DNA of 64,000 nucleotides, from positions 62,001 to 126,000 of IMG/VR virus record IMGVR_UViG_3300046660_000219. One strand, written 5' to 3'. Below are positions 17,767 to 27,800 of the stretch, piece after piece. The notes below the pieces were generated by a model. That model saw nothing but the letters and a program-made list of their open reading frames with translations, did no database searches and had not been told where the DNA came from. Position 1 is the first letter of the stretch, and the number at the start of each line of letters is the position of its first letter. The DNA comes from a virus. The position numbers and the translations under genes are program-made.

Positions 17767-19377
17767 ATGACCACTGCTTCTGAGAAGCTTAGCACGTTGG
17801 TTGATGCGTTGATCGCCACAGCCACCAACGCGGGCGTCACCTTTACCGACACGCAACGTACTGCGCTGTATGACTCGGCGGCGTCCTGGTTGGACGGTCA
17901 AGATACTGTTTCTATCCAGTTGGCCGCCAACAAGCCGGAGTTTCAGCAACTCCTCATGCAAATGCAGTACGCACTGGAGACCAGCGATTCTTGGCGCGAC
18001 GCCAATACTGCGTCCACCGGACGTACCTTTTTGCGTTTTATGGCCGCTTCCATCAAGTGGGCTGGGTTTGCAGCGGAGCGTACGGCGCAAGAGCGCTTCC
18101 CGTACACCGCTCGTATGCCTAGCGCCATCCTGGCAAGCACTATGTCGCTTGGCGTGCGCATCACGCGCCGTGTTCCGGCTAACGTCACTGGCACGATCAT
18201 CCGCAACGGTACGGGCTTCCTACAGATCCCAAAATACACCGCCTTCGTGATCAATGATCAGCGGTTCTTCAATCGCGACATTATCATTTTTCCTGATGGT
18301 GATGCATCAGCGGTTTCTATTACTCTTTATCAAGGTACGATCTTCAAGGACAACTACACGGCTTCCGGCGCTACGTTCTCGCGTTATGAGCTGGGCTCTG
18401 GTGACTGGTCACTGTCTGAGGATGATGTAGCATTGACGGTTGACGGCGTTGAGTGGAAGCGCACTACAAACGGTATGTACACTGTCGCACCAACAGACCG
18501 TACCTTCGCTGAGCGTACGCTGCCTAATGGTAACATTGAGACGCAGACGGGTTCCGGTACGTATGGTGTGCTTCCCAGCACTGGTGCGGTTCTGGAATTC
18601 ACCTATGTCTCTACGCTGGGAGCGCAAGCCTCCAACAACGCTACCGATTTGCCAATCAATTGCGCGGACATTGGCGGTGTCACCGGTGTGACCACTAGTG
18701 TGATCACGGGCGGTATCGATCCGGAGACGCCTACCTTTTACAAGAACAACGGCCCGGCTATCGCCGCTCGCCGCGAGCGTGCAGTGCGGCGCTCTGACTA
18801 TGAGGCTACGGCCTTGGAGTACAAGGGCGGCGTAAAGATACTAGATGCGCGGTTCCTTGGTCAGCAAGAAGTCGATCCTACCCGCAAGGCGCTCACCAAT
18901 ATTGTACAGGTAGCGCTACTGACGCCAAACTCGCTAACAGGTCCACCGGTTAGCGCGTCGCAGTGGGCCAACTTCCAACGCTACATCGTGCAAAATGGTA
19001 TCGATCGCGTCACTTTGGTGCGGGTTGATCCTACAGCCGTAGACATCAGCTTCGACCTAGACGTCGGCGTGATCCCTGAGAGCAATCTAGAGACGATCGA
19101 GAGCGCCTTGATAACTCTTTACCGTTCTTTTTACGGCCCTCGCTATGGCGCTCTAGGTCGCGCGTTCTACAGTCAAGACTTGATGTCGTTGATCCGTGAC
19201 AAAGACTTCTTTGACCAGACCATTGCTGCCCAAATCAACTACGTCAAACCCATTGGTGCAACACCTGACGCCGTGGAAATCGATCGTCTTGAATGGCTGC
19301 GTCTGCAAAGCCTCAACCTGAATGTCTTCTACACTAACCGCGACTACTCCAGCCGCGAAACCGGGCTGTCTGGGTAG
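17767..19377 (+). CDS. Baseplate wedge protein gp6/J-like
   Basis: The protein is 536 residues, with an AAAAGG site that overlaps the previous stop. Identity follows from order (spike, gp25, gp6) and features: an N-terminal helical region with FLRFMAASIKWAGFAAERTAQERF, the ARMPSAILASTMSLGVRITRR entry to a beta domain, a central RAVRRSDYEA helix, and the RVDPTAVDISFDLDVGVIPESNLETI segment typical of baseplate J C-termini. It dimerises to form the inner baseplate ring. Length matches the family. Confidence 0.82.
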   Translation: MTTASEKLSTLVDALIATATNAGVTFTDTQRTALYDSAASWLDGQDTVSIQLAANKPEFQQLLMQMQYALETSDSWRDANTASTGRTFLRFMAASIKWAGFAAERTAQERFPYTARMPSAILASTMSLGVRITRRVPANVTGTIIRNGTGFLQIPKYTAFVINDQRFFNRDIIIFPDGDASAVSITLYQGTIFKDNYTASGATFSRYELGSGDWSLSEDDVALTVDGVEWKRTTNGMYTVAPTDRTFAERTLPNGNIETQTGSGTYGVLPSTGAVLEFTYVSTLGAQASNNATDLPINCADIGGVTGVTTSVITGGIDPETPTFYKNNGPAIAARRERAVRRSDYEATALEYKGGVKILDARFLGQQEVDPTRKALTNIVQVALLTPNSLTGPPVSASQWANFQRYIVQNGIDRVTLVRVDPTAVDISFDLDVGVIPESNLETIESALITLYRSFYGPRYGALGRAFYSQDLMSLIRDKDFFDQTIAAQINYVKPIGATPDAVEIDRLEWLRLQSLNLNVFYTNRDYSSRETGLSG

Positions 19378-19395
19378 CAAGAAAGGTAACGCCAC

Positions 19396-20535
19396 ATGTT
19401 TGACGTGGTTTCAACGCTCAATGAGCGTTTGGCGGAATCTGATTTTTGGCTACACGCAGCGCAAGTGTTCGAGGATACTCTTAACCGGCAGGTGGCCGAT
19501 CCGTTGGCTGAAGCGGCTCGCGCCAACCTGTCTCAGCGCTACCTGCGCGGCGACATAGTTGATCCGCGCACCTTCCCGTTGCTACAACCTGTCGATCCGA
19601 CTGAAGGTAAAACTATAGATCAGTTGATCGCCGAGCGTGTGCGAGAGGCTACCGTTTATGTGGTGTTCTCTCTACCCGCCGGCCACGCGGATCTTACGCC
19701 AACTACAAATGCTATCCTGTACCTGACCATCGACGGGATCATGTATTGGACGCCGATCGATCGCTACACATCGCGCCCTCTGCTGATTCAAGAAGCACGC
19801 TATCAAGGTCTTGATTACTTCTCTGATACTATTTCTACGGCTGATTACGGACGGTTGGTTGACACCATCGGCCAATACATGGCTGAGTCAGGTAGCAACA
19901 AAGCGTTCAGCAAATATCTGGGATTCCTAAAAGATATTCGTCTGCTGGTAGATCAGTTGTGGACGCCGGAAGACGACAACGAGTTCTTCACAGAATTGCG
20001 ATCACTAGACTACAGCATGGATACCATTCTAACCGGTGGTACGTGGTATCCAACATCGCACGTGGACTTGCTGTACGACGTGCTGCGCGACACGAACCTC
20101 AACGATTTGAAGAGCCTGTTCTTCCTGCTAGCGCCGATCAACTTGGTGCTGCACCGTCTTGTTCCTACTATTTTTGCCGACATCCAGATAGCCTTCATTG
20201 GCGGTAGTATGCTCACGATCTTTGATCGGGGCGATTTGGATATTGATACCATTATCAGCGAAGGGGAGTCCTCATTCGTGTACCTTACGCGCCCTGACGG
20301 TACATTCTTGACCAGACCTGACGGTACCTTCTTGATAAGGCTTGTTGGTACTCCGCCTGGAGAAGACGAAGGTGACATTTTCCTTACTCGTCCGGACGGC
20401 TACCTGCTGACGCGTCCTGATGGTACGTATCTCATTCGTGACGTGGAAGGCACTACCACGGAAACGCTGTTGACGCGTCCCGATGGTGCTTTCCTGCTTC
20501 TGCCTAACGGTAGCTACATCATCCGAGATGAATAG
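19396..20535 (+). CDS. Baseplate wedge-associated protein with LTRPDG repeats
   Basis: The protein is 379 residues, with AAAGG ahead of the ATG. Residues 1-290 are helical and acidic, with no recognised family; by position it replaces gp7 or a gpI-like connector from baseplate to fibres. Residues about 295-379 hold three modules of the LTRPDG type: two octapeptides and a FLIRL cap, then two and a YLIRD cap, then one and an altered LLLPNGSYIIRD end, spaced by acidic linkers (GEDEGD, EGTTTET). The repeats lie at the exposed C-terminus. Confidence 0.62.
   Translation: MFDVVSTLNERLAESDFWLHAAQVFEDTLNRQVADPLAEAARANLSQRYLRGDIVDPRTFPLLQPVDPTEGKTIDQLIAERVREATVYVVFSLPAGHADLTPTTNAILYLTIDGIMYWTPIDRYTSRPLLIQEARYQGLDYFSDTISTADYGRLVDTIGQYMAESGSNKAFSKYLGFLKDIRLLVDQLWTPEDDNEFFTELRSLDYSMDTILTGGTWYPTSHVDLLYDVLRDTNLNDLKSLFFLLAPINLVLHRLVPTIFADIQIAFIGGSMLTIFDRGDLDIDTIISEGESSFVYLTRPDGTFLTRPDGTFLIRLVGTPPGEDEGDIFLTRPDGYLLTRPDGTYLIRDVEGTTTETLLTRPDGAFLLLPNGSYIIRDE
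20281..20532 (+). repeat. LTRPDG peptide modules, three copies
   Basis: Three modules of about 21 residues at the C-terminus of the 19396-20535 protein. Each is built from (Y/F/L)LTRPDG(T/Y/A) octapeptides closed by a hydrophobic I/L-R-D/L cap. Codon choices differ between copies, so protein sequence is conserved more than DNA. Confidence 0.88.
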
Positions 20536-20579
20536 CGATCGCTTATTTTTTAATCAACCTGTTTGTCTAGGAGGCTACC

Positions 20580-21254
20580 TTGGCTGATCCTTCCATTCCT
20601 ACCGTTTTTGATCTAAGCGCTGAAGTTGGCCAGACGCAGCTCGCCATCATTGAGCTTCAGATCACCGGCAAACTCGCTTACGGTGAAACCCTAACCGCCA
20701 ATGTCGGTGCGTGGTCTAACACCCCTGTGACCATGTCGTATCAATGGTACCGCAACGCCGTCGCCATCTCCGGTGCAACGCGTTCGACTCACCTTGTCCG
20801 CCACACCGATGTCAATACGACCATCTCGTGCATTGCGACCGTGGTTAATGCCACGCAAACGCAGTCGGCCACGTCAAACCTGCTCACCACGTCTATTGGC
20901 AGCGCGCAGGCTCCCGCCAATACGGTCCAACCTGTGCTAACCGGTACGGCGGTCTCTGGTAATACTCTTTCTGTCACTGATGGTACGTGGCTCTACAATC
21001 CCACGAACTACTATTACCGTTGGTATCGCAATAACGTGTTGATCGCTGGCGCGTCGGCTAACACCTATGTCGTTACTGACTCAGAAGTGGCTACGCTAAT
21101 CACCTGTATAGTTATGGCGAAGAACGCTGTCGGCTATACGGAAATCACTAGTAACGCTGTTGGCCCAGTGGAAGAAGCCGGGACCTTCTTGACGCGACCG
21201 GATGGTGTGTTCCTGACGCGTCTCGACGGCACGTTCTTGTTGCGCGCGGCATAA
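20580..21254 (+). CDS. Ig-like domain virion protein with LTRPDG module
   Basis: The protein is 224 residues and starts at TTG 20580 directly after AGGAGG; no ATG fits. Two tandem Ig-like domains of about 80 residues are plain: each has a GTW-type strand, a YQWYRN or YRWYRN core, an AGA loop and an I(S/T)C pair of strands (residues about 25-105 and 115-195). Such domains decorate phage tails and capsids and bind cell surface sugar weakly. The C-terminus (residues 201-224) carries an LTRPDG module with an FLLRA end, the same as in the gene immediately upstream. Confidence 0.78.
   Translation: MADPSIPTVFDLSAEVGQTQLAIIELQITGKLAYGETLTANVGAWSNTPVTMSYQWYRNAVAISGATRSTHLVRHTDVNTTISCIATVVNATQTQSATSNLLTTSIGSAQAPANTVQPVLTGTAVSGNTLSVTDGTWLYNPTNYYYRWYRNNVLIAGASANTYVVTDSEVATLITCIVMAKNAVGYTEITSNAVGPVEEAGTFLTRPDGVFLTRLDGTFLLRAA
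21183..21251 (+). repeat. LTRPDG peptide module, copy at end of Ig-like protein
   Basis: Two octapeptides (FLTRPDGV, FLTRLDGT) and an FLLRA cap form the last 23 residues of the 20580-21254 protein. Confidence 0.85.
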
Positions 21255-21280
21255 CTACAAAGTCGTAAGGAAATAGTAAC

Positions 21281-22516
21281 ATGGTAACTGCGGTCCTTGC
21301 TTCTACGGACATTGCTACGGCTGGTGGTGCGCTAGCTACAGACGTTGCCGCGACCGGACGTGTTATTTCGCAAAGTGGGCGCACTGGGTGGCTGTATGGT
21401 CACGCTAGCGCGTTTGATATCGTGTATCGGGATGTGCTCCCGGCTAACGCCATCTACCCTGGTTCGACGCTAACCTTAGCAGGACTGATCTCTAAGTACT
21501 CTCCATACAATGGTGGTCACGGTATTAGGATAAGCTTAGCGCAAGGCGCTAACAAAATTACCATTGGTCAAAATGATATCGCAGCTACACTGGGCTCGTA
21601 CTCTTTTGAACATACGATCCATTTCAGCTATGATCGCAAATGGGCGTGGTCCGACGTTCTTACCATTAATATCTTCAACATCGCGTCTATCAGCGGTGCT
21701 TCAACTACTGATCAGACCGTGGCTGGTCGCATTCTGACTCCGCAACAAGCCATTGCTAATGGTTCTCCAGCCAGCAAGTCACCGCGCCAAAAATCTAACT
21801 CAAGTGCGTTTGCTTCGTATAGTGCACCACCCACGGTCGAGACGATTCTAATCGATTTCGCGCAACCTGTTATACTTACAGTTGAACTGAAAGGTGTAGC
21901 TAACGATAGCTTTGAACTTCTCAACTTCCGTGCAGTAAACTTCGCCCCGTCTGCTACCGGTGCGTCGAAGGCGTATAAAGCTACTCTTTGTGCGGGCGAT
22001 AGTCTCACGGAAGGTACTGGGTCCACCACGGGCAACGATTGGGTTAACGCTCTCGCAAAAATGACCTCTCGGCAAGGTCGTACCTTTCTAGGTGATGGTC
22101 TTGGTGGGCAGTTGATAACCTCAATTGCCGATCGTGTTATAGCCGATCAGGTGGCAGGCAAATACTGGGATCTACTGTTGTGGGCCGGCATCAATGATGT
22201 TCAGACGGACCAAGCGGCGTGGTGGAGCGTTGTTACTACGCAAATAGATCGGATCAAGGCCTTTCGTGCACCCGGTACGAAGATGTTGATCATGAACTAT
22301 CACAACAGTACGGCATGGACGGGTGGGCAGCAATCTGCTGCTGCCTACGTCAACGCGCAACTGTTGTCCAAGTATGGTGCGGACGTGGTGGATTTGGCGA
22401 CGCTGATCAATGGTAATGCTGGTTACTATTCCGACGCTATTCACTTGAACGACTCCGGTTACGCTGTGGTCGCTACCGCCGTCGATGCTAAAATGACGGC
22501 ACGTAGCTTCACCTAA
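21281..22516 (+). CDS. Tail SGNH/GDSL hydrolase (esterase) protein
   Basis: The protein is 411 residues, with AAGGAA before the ATG. Residues 1-225 are a beta-rich domain with a lectin-like or adapter character. Residues 230-411 are an SGNH hydrolase: AGDSLTEGTG (nucleophile Ser), LLLWAGINDVQ (block III Gly and Asn), and SDAIHLNDSGY (Asp and His of the catalytic set). It probably removes ester groups from host surface glycans at the fibre tip. It shares the catalytic domain class, but not obvious sequence, with the protein at the left edge. Confidence 0.82.
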   Translation: MVTAVLASTDIATAGGALATDVAATGRVISQSGRTGWLYGHASAFDIVYRDVLPANAIYPGSTLTLAGLISKYSPYNGGHGIRISLAQGANKITIGQNDIAATLGSYSFEHTIHFSYDRKWAWSDVLTINIFNIASISGASTTDQTVAGRILTPQQAIANGSPASKSPRQKSNSSAFASYSAPPTVETILIDFAQPVILTVELKGVANDSFELLNFRAVNFAPSATGASKAYKATLCAGDSLTEGTGSTTGNDWVNALAKMTSRQGRTFLGDGLGGQLITSIADRVIADQVAGKYWDLLLWAGINDVQTDQAAWWSVVTTQIDRIKAFRAPGTKMLIMNYHNSTAWTGGQQSAAAYVNAQLLSKYGADVVDLATLINGNAGYYSDAIHLNDSGYAVVATAVDAKMTARSFT

Positions 22517-22537
22517 ACCAAACTACTATTTATACAT

Positions 22538-22588
22538 CAGTGATCGTGTCCGCTAATTTACTGTGTGACCAAACGGGCACGATCACTG
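22538..22588 (+). terminator. Hairpin after SGNH gene
   Basis: A perfect 11-bp stem, CAGTGATCGTG/CACGATCACTG, with a long loop and no T run. It separates the hydrolase from the fibre block; termination strength is uncertain. Confidence 0.5.
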
Positions 22589-22631
22589 TAGAAACAAATA
22601 GTACCGTAGGGTGGTAAAGGGACGTCAAATC

Positions 22632-23306
22632 ATGCTTGTGTACATGCCCACGGTCGGTAAGGATAAGCTGGCCGCGTCACTAGACGACCCCGTCGCTCCT
22701 AAGATTATCCTGAACAGCTTTCAGGTCGGCGAAGACATCGGTTTCACGCCTAACCTGTCTATGGGCGCACCTGAGCCGCTTGCCATCTACACGGGAGGCG
22801 CGGACAAAATGGCCGCGTGGTACGTGTCGCCGTACTTCCTGGCTATCCGTATCTTTTTGCCACACGCCGTCGGACCTTTTGACGTCGGCAATATCATGAT
22901 CTTCGACGACACCGGAACACCGATCGTTGGAGGCATTGCGCGTACCGTTTACAAGAAGTACATCACGATAAGTGATATGCGCGCGGGCAACCACCTTGTG
23001 TTGACCTTGGGTCTGCGTAGTGCTTCGCAGCGCGATCTGTCGAGTTCTATACTGCTAGATAATGTTGGCGACGCGCTCGCAACCATTTCGTCTGTAGAGA
23101 CGGAACTACTGCTGAAGCCCGCCCCGTCGTCGCGTATTGGTATCGCCAACATCGACGCGCACACCAATGACGGCAAACCCGTCGCTGCTTACAAGATTCC
23201 GAGCGCAACCGGCCCCGATATTTGGATGGGTATGGCTCTGTATGACATTGCCGAAGTCGCTAGCAATACTGTTAGTGGTGGGACAATGGGTGATGGCTAT
23301 GCTTAA
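22632..23306 (+). CDS. Tail fibre-associated protein, paralogue of next gene
   Basis: The protein is 224 residues; ATG 22632 follows AAAGGGAC. The layout matches fibre base proteins that start with a short helix, then SFQVGEDIGFTP, a tip-like VGPFDVGNIMIFDDTGTPI segment, and a D-rich VLTLGLRSASQ strand. The next gene has the same order (STFHIGTAVDFYP, IGSFSVGNIMVFAN, VLVIRTTINI), so the two are diverged duplicates. Both probably join long fibres to the baseplate. No closer family identified. Confidence 0.55.
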   Translation: MLVYMPTVGKDKLAASLDDPVAPKIILNSFQVGEDIGFTPNLSMGAPEPLAIYTGGADKMAAWYVSPYFLAIRIFLPHAVGPFDVGNIMIFDDTGTPIVGGIARTVYKKYITISDMRAGNHLVLTLGLRSASQRDLSSSILLDNVGDALATISSVETELLLKPAPSSRIGIANIDAHTNDGKPVAAYKIPSATGPDIWMGMALYDIAEVASNTVSGGTMGDGYA

Positions 23307-23320
23307 CGAGGCGAATAGAT

Positions 23321-24142
23321 ATGAGTAACATTACCCAAATCGAGACGCGCCTCAACGAGGAAGCTGGTCTTAACTTTCTACGCGCCGCGATAGTCAATGA
23401 GACGCCGATTTCGGTGTCAACGTTTCACATTGGTACGGCGGTAGATTTTTACCCTGATCCAACGGCTTCCGAAGTTTCCGGCACGCTGGTCTACACGGGC
23501 AACGCCAATCAAATTTCTACGTCGCAGGACGCGGACAACAATCTGATTTATACCATTACCTTGAACGAAAACATCGGATCGTTCTCGGTTGGAAACATCA
23601 TGGTCTTCGCTAACGTTGCCGGTGATGGCGGGGCGGGTTTTCCGCTATGGCAAACGGTACTACCATACGCAACTCAAAAACTTGCTACGGTTGGTGAAGA
23701 TCTGGGTAACGTGTTGGTCATTCGCACGACGATCAATATCGTTGATGGTTCGGCGTTAACTACCATTACTATCAACCCAGTCAACGAATTGTACGGGATT
23801 ATCCCGTCCGTGGCGACTGAGGTAGATCTACCTGCACCTAGCCCTTCTGCCAATCCTCAGTACATTATCCAAAACGTTACTGGCTCTGGCGTTCCTGCCA
23901 TCGCAACCCTACGTGCATCGGATAATCTGTGGTATGCCAACGGTTTCCTGCAACGCCTAGATGATCACCGTCTAGGTTGGATTAGTGGCGGCTGGTACGG
24001 TGATGGCTACTACGTGATCCGCAACGTCTCTACAGTTTTTGGTGGATTTTTCGAAACCGCTAATGGTAGTTTCACCGGTTCATATAACGGCGGCGACAAC
24101 TGGGCTGTGGCTACGAACACGCTCGACGGAGGTATTTGGTAA
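23321..24142 (+). CDS. Tail fibre-associated protein, paralogue of previous gene
   Basis: The protein is 273 residues, after GAGGCG. It shares with its neighbour the FHIGTAVDF...IGSFSVGNIMVF...TTINI pattern and adds about 70 residues at the end, rich in Gly, Asn and Tyr (WYGDGYYVIRN, NGGDNWAV), a composition common at fibre tips. The stop overlaps the next start (TAATG). Confidence 0.55.
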   Translation: MSNITQIETRLNEEAGLNFLRAAIVNETPISVSTFHIGTAVDFYPDPTASEVSGTLVYTGNANQISTSQDADNNLIYTITLNENIGSFSVGNIMVFANVAGDGGAGFPLWQTVLPYATQKLATVGEDLGNVLVIRTTINIVDGSALTTITINPVNELYGIIPSVATEVDLPAPSPSANPQYIIQNVTGSGVPAIATLRASDNLWYANGFLQRLDDHRLGWISGGWYGDGYYVIRNVSTVFGGFFETANGSFTGSYNGGDNWAVATNTLDGGIW

Positions 24143-24816
24143 TGCGCACCACTTTCCGTATTGGTACGGGCTCCGCGCCTAGCACAGAGCACCTAGAGCC
24201 AGGTGAAGGTGTGTTCGATCCAAACCTTCGGCGTTTTGGTATCGGCATTGGTGGACAAACACCGGCTTGGTATCCAGCCATTGACATCAATGGCCATCTG
24301 TCCTTGCTCTCTGGTCAGCGCATAACGGCGCAAGACAATGACAGTAGCATCGCGCTAGGATCGTCAGGTCCCGTGGTCGCGTACAAAGGCTACAACATCA
24401 CCACCTTTGTTGGTGTTGACGCTTCGGTGAACGGCGTTAGCATTGCTAACGCGATCACTTCTGAAGCTCCTACAATTTCGGCTGTTGGTAGTGACACCAA
24501 CATCGAGCTGCGCCTAGCATCACAAGGTAGCTCTGGCGTTGCCCTGGCGACAGCTACCAACAAGGTTCAAGCCAAAGCCGTCCACAATGCGGCGGCTGTC
24601 AATTATGTTACCTTTAAAGGTAGCGCCGCCAATACCGCTGTCACGCTCAGTGCCGACGGCGCTAGCAGCACGATCGATCTAAAGCTTGAGCCCAAAGGTC
24701 CTGGCTACGTGCAGCTTGCTTCAGCGTTCAGCGCGTCGGCTGACGCTGCTGTTACAGGTTACATCCGCATCAAAGACGCAAGCGGCACTATCCGCAAATT
24801 GGCCATCATCTCGTAA
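24142..24816 (+). CDS. Tail fibre protein with N-terminal attachment motif
   Basis: The protein is 224 residues; the ATG overlaps the upstream stop. The N-terminus (FRIGTGSAPSTEHLEPGEGVF, then LRRFGIGIGG) matches the adapter motif that opens many phage fibre proteins, also seen at the next gene's start as LIRRGASTAMPTLDLGEIAY. The rest has repeating short strands rich in Ala, Ser, Val (SSIALGSSGPV, NIELRLASQGSSG, TIDLKLEPKG), typical of trimeric beta shafts. It probably forms a short fibre. Confidence 0.58.
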   Translation: MRTTFRIGTGSAPSTEHLEPGEGVFDPNLRRFGIGIGGQTPAWYPAIDINGHLSLLSGQRITAQDNDSSIALGSSGPVVAYKGYNITTFVGVDASVNGVSIANAITSEAPTISAVGSDTNIELRLASQGSSGVALATATNKVQAKAVHNAAAVNYVTFKGSAANTAVTLSADGASSTIDLKLEPKGPGYVQLASAFSASADAAVTGYIRIKDASGTIRKLAIIS

Positions 24817-24840
24817 CGCCCGCTAAGGGAGCATAATAGT

Positions 24841-27800
24841 ATGACCGACAAAATCCTTATCCGTCGCGGTGCGTCTACGGCCATGCCTACGCTTGATCTC
24901 GGCGAGATCGCGTACCAATCCGACACCAAGGCGGGCGTTATTGGGGATAACACCCCCGAAGGCGCTAAGTTCGTCACTGAGAAATCTACCGGTACCTTTG
25001 ATTTCACGCTATCGCAGCGTTGGAAGTTGCCGCGAGTTCACGCACTGGCTGGTGCTGTGGCCACACCGACCATTACCTTTCCTAACGGCACTAATGTCTA
25101 CGACACGGGCTTCTATGGTCCCGCCGCTGGGCAGATTGGTGTGTCGCTAAGTGGGGTGTCTGTTGCTACCTTTGCTAGCGACAAATTCACGTTTGCTAAG
25201 CGTCTCGTGTTCACCAACACGGACGGTCTGAAGCTACCGGCCGGTACGAATATACAACGCACCGGTACGCCGGGGATTGGTGAAATCCGCCTCAACACGT
25301 CGGTCGGTACCGGCGTGGTGGAATTCTACAATTCGGCTGGCGCCTGGGTTACCCTTTCTATCGCCAGTGGCGTTTACTTCAACAACTACGGCCTCTCTAC
25401 GGGTAGTTCGACGGCGATTAGTGTTACGACCGACGATGGCGCGACCACCTTGACTGATGGGATGCACGCCTACGTCAAGATGCACACGTCGTTGAACGCT
25501 GGGGCTACGCTAAACAAAAACGGTACGGGTGACATCGCGATTCAGCATAACAGTGGTGATGCTATCGCTAACGGCGACGTTGAGCAAGGTATCGTCGCGC
25601 ACTTCGTCTACGACTTGGCGTTGAATGTTTGGCGTTTTCTCAATCCTGCTACTGTTAGTGGCGGGGGCGGTGGTAACGATACATCGTCGGGTGGTGTCGT
25701 TACGGCGTTTTCGACTATGGTTGCGGGTGAAAATCTGGCGGCCAAAGACGTCGTTACGATGTGGCCGGATGGTAAGCTGCGCTACGCTATTTCTAGGACA
25801 AATGACACCTACAACGACTATCGTTTGCGCCCCGTGCTTCTGAACAGCACGGCGTACAATAGTTTCGGTACTATTAGTGAAACCGGTGCCAGCTATACCA
25901 CGCGCATTGACAGTTCGCTTGAAGTTGCGCAGCGCGGTGATCGCTTCGCTACAGCTATCGGTGCGTATGTCGTGACTGCCGTAATCACATCCAACCTACG
26001 AGTTGGTTATGTTGTTACGCAATCCAATGGCGCGCCTGTATCTAGTGCGGAAATCACTACACAAGCGTTCTCCGCCGCATCGACCACCAAGCGCTCCGCA
26101 CCACAAGTGGTACGTCTTGGCACGAACCGTTTCTGTATCGTTTGGTGGGGGCCTAGCGGTTCAGCGGACACCGGAACTAATACCGTTCACTTTGCTGTCT
26201 ATTCGGTCAGCTCTACCGGCGTCGTTGCTCAGATTACTGCACCGACTTTGATCACTACTGTTGCTACCGGTATGCACGATTACGACATCGTGCGTCTGTC
26301 GGACGGCTCAGTGGCGGTGGCTTGGGTCGTCGGTGAAGACGGCGGTGGACCTACTGTTTATGCTTTGGGTTCCGCCGTCATAGGTCTCGCTGGAACTATC
26401 AGTTTTGCGGCGGCTACGCATACACGTACAGGAACTAACGCAGCCAAAGACGAAGCTTTAGTACAGCCGTGGCAGTTCCAAAAATCTATACAACTCTGCG
26501 CGTTTGGTGATGGTTCATTCGTTGTTGGGTTGGCCTCCTCGCTATATACGCTGGGTACTTCAGTCTCCTTCCAATTACACCGTATTAGTAGCGGCAACTC
26601 ATATCTGGGTCGTCAATCTTACAATGACGTCACTGATGGGACCGATACCTTTACAAATTCGGCCAACTTCCACCTGCATTCGCTTCCTAACGGTGATGTT
26701 GGCTTTGTCCACTGTATCACTCAAACCACCACTGGCAGTGGTGGTCCGGCTGGGCAGCGTGTTGGTGTAATGGCGGCGGACGGTACGCTACGGTTTACGC
26801 TGCTTCAGGACGTAAGTACGGTGTTTTATATCACTGGCGGCGGTACCACGTTTGGTCACGAAGGTGGCTGTGTTCGTATCTATCCGCTCGCTGACAACAG
26901 CGTTGTACTGATCAAATATCGACGCATGAATAGCGTTGGTGGTATTCCTGGTTCTACGCTGGAAATCAATTCGTATCTAATCCCATTAGTTAGCGGGACT
27001 TATGGTGCGGGGGTTAACAGACCCTACATTATGCCAGCTTACAGTTACACTACCTTAAATGCGGATAGTTTGCGCTTCAGCCTGGAGATTCCTTCGACGG
27101 CTGATGGCCTATTCACAGTTGTCAGCGGTGTTGACACGTTGGCCAGCCCGTCTACACCTGCGCGTCAGGATGTGTTGCTGCGTTTCGATCCAAATAACGC
27201 TACACTAACGCGATATACGATTCTGACTGAGAATGGTAGTCGCTATACTAACACTATGCTACTTGATGCGACGCATCCCGAGTATAGTGACGCTGGTATT
27301 CACATGTCTATCGCATATCAGATGGATGTCACTGCAGGTGCGCAGGCCGCTCGCGCAGCGACACGACTTAAGGTAGCTTCGTTAGCCTCGCAAATCACTC
27401 GACGCGTGCCTATTGGTGTTACGTCGTCATCGGCGCTAGCTAACAATAACGTTGTGACTCAGATCAGCGGTTATGTAGAGACTCGTCTCACGTTTGCGCC
27501 GGGCTTAGCAGCGGATGGTCGTCTAGGTGTAAATGGTATGCCTGGGCAGAAAATCTCAGTGCTCGGTAACAAGGCGCTGTTGATTGGTTACACAGATGCG
27601 ACCAGCTCTACACCGATCCTCAACAATGTCTTGCTATCGGTTACCTCCGGTATATCCGCTTCGTATACCGTGCCTCTCGGTTTTTACTTTAAATTCCAAC
27701 CACGTGGTTTTGGTAGCAGCAGTAGCAGCACGCCGGTTTTCGTATATATAAATGGTTCACCGTTATCGATAGCCACCACCCCCGGCGGTGTCGATGAAAC

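Noticed and set aside
20281-20532. Tandem DNA repeat or recombination hotspot at the LTRPDG modules
   Set aside because: The copies differ at many third codon positions; only the peptide is conserved.
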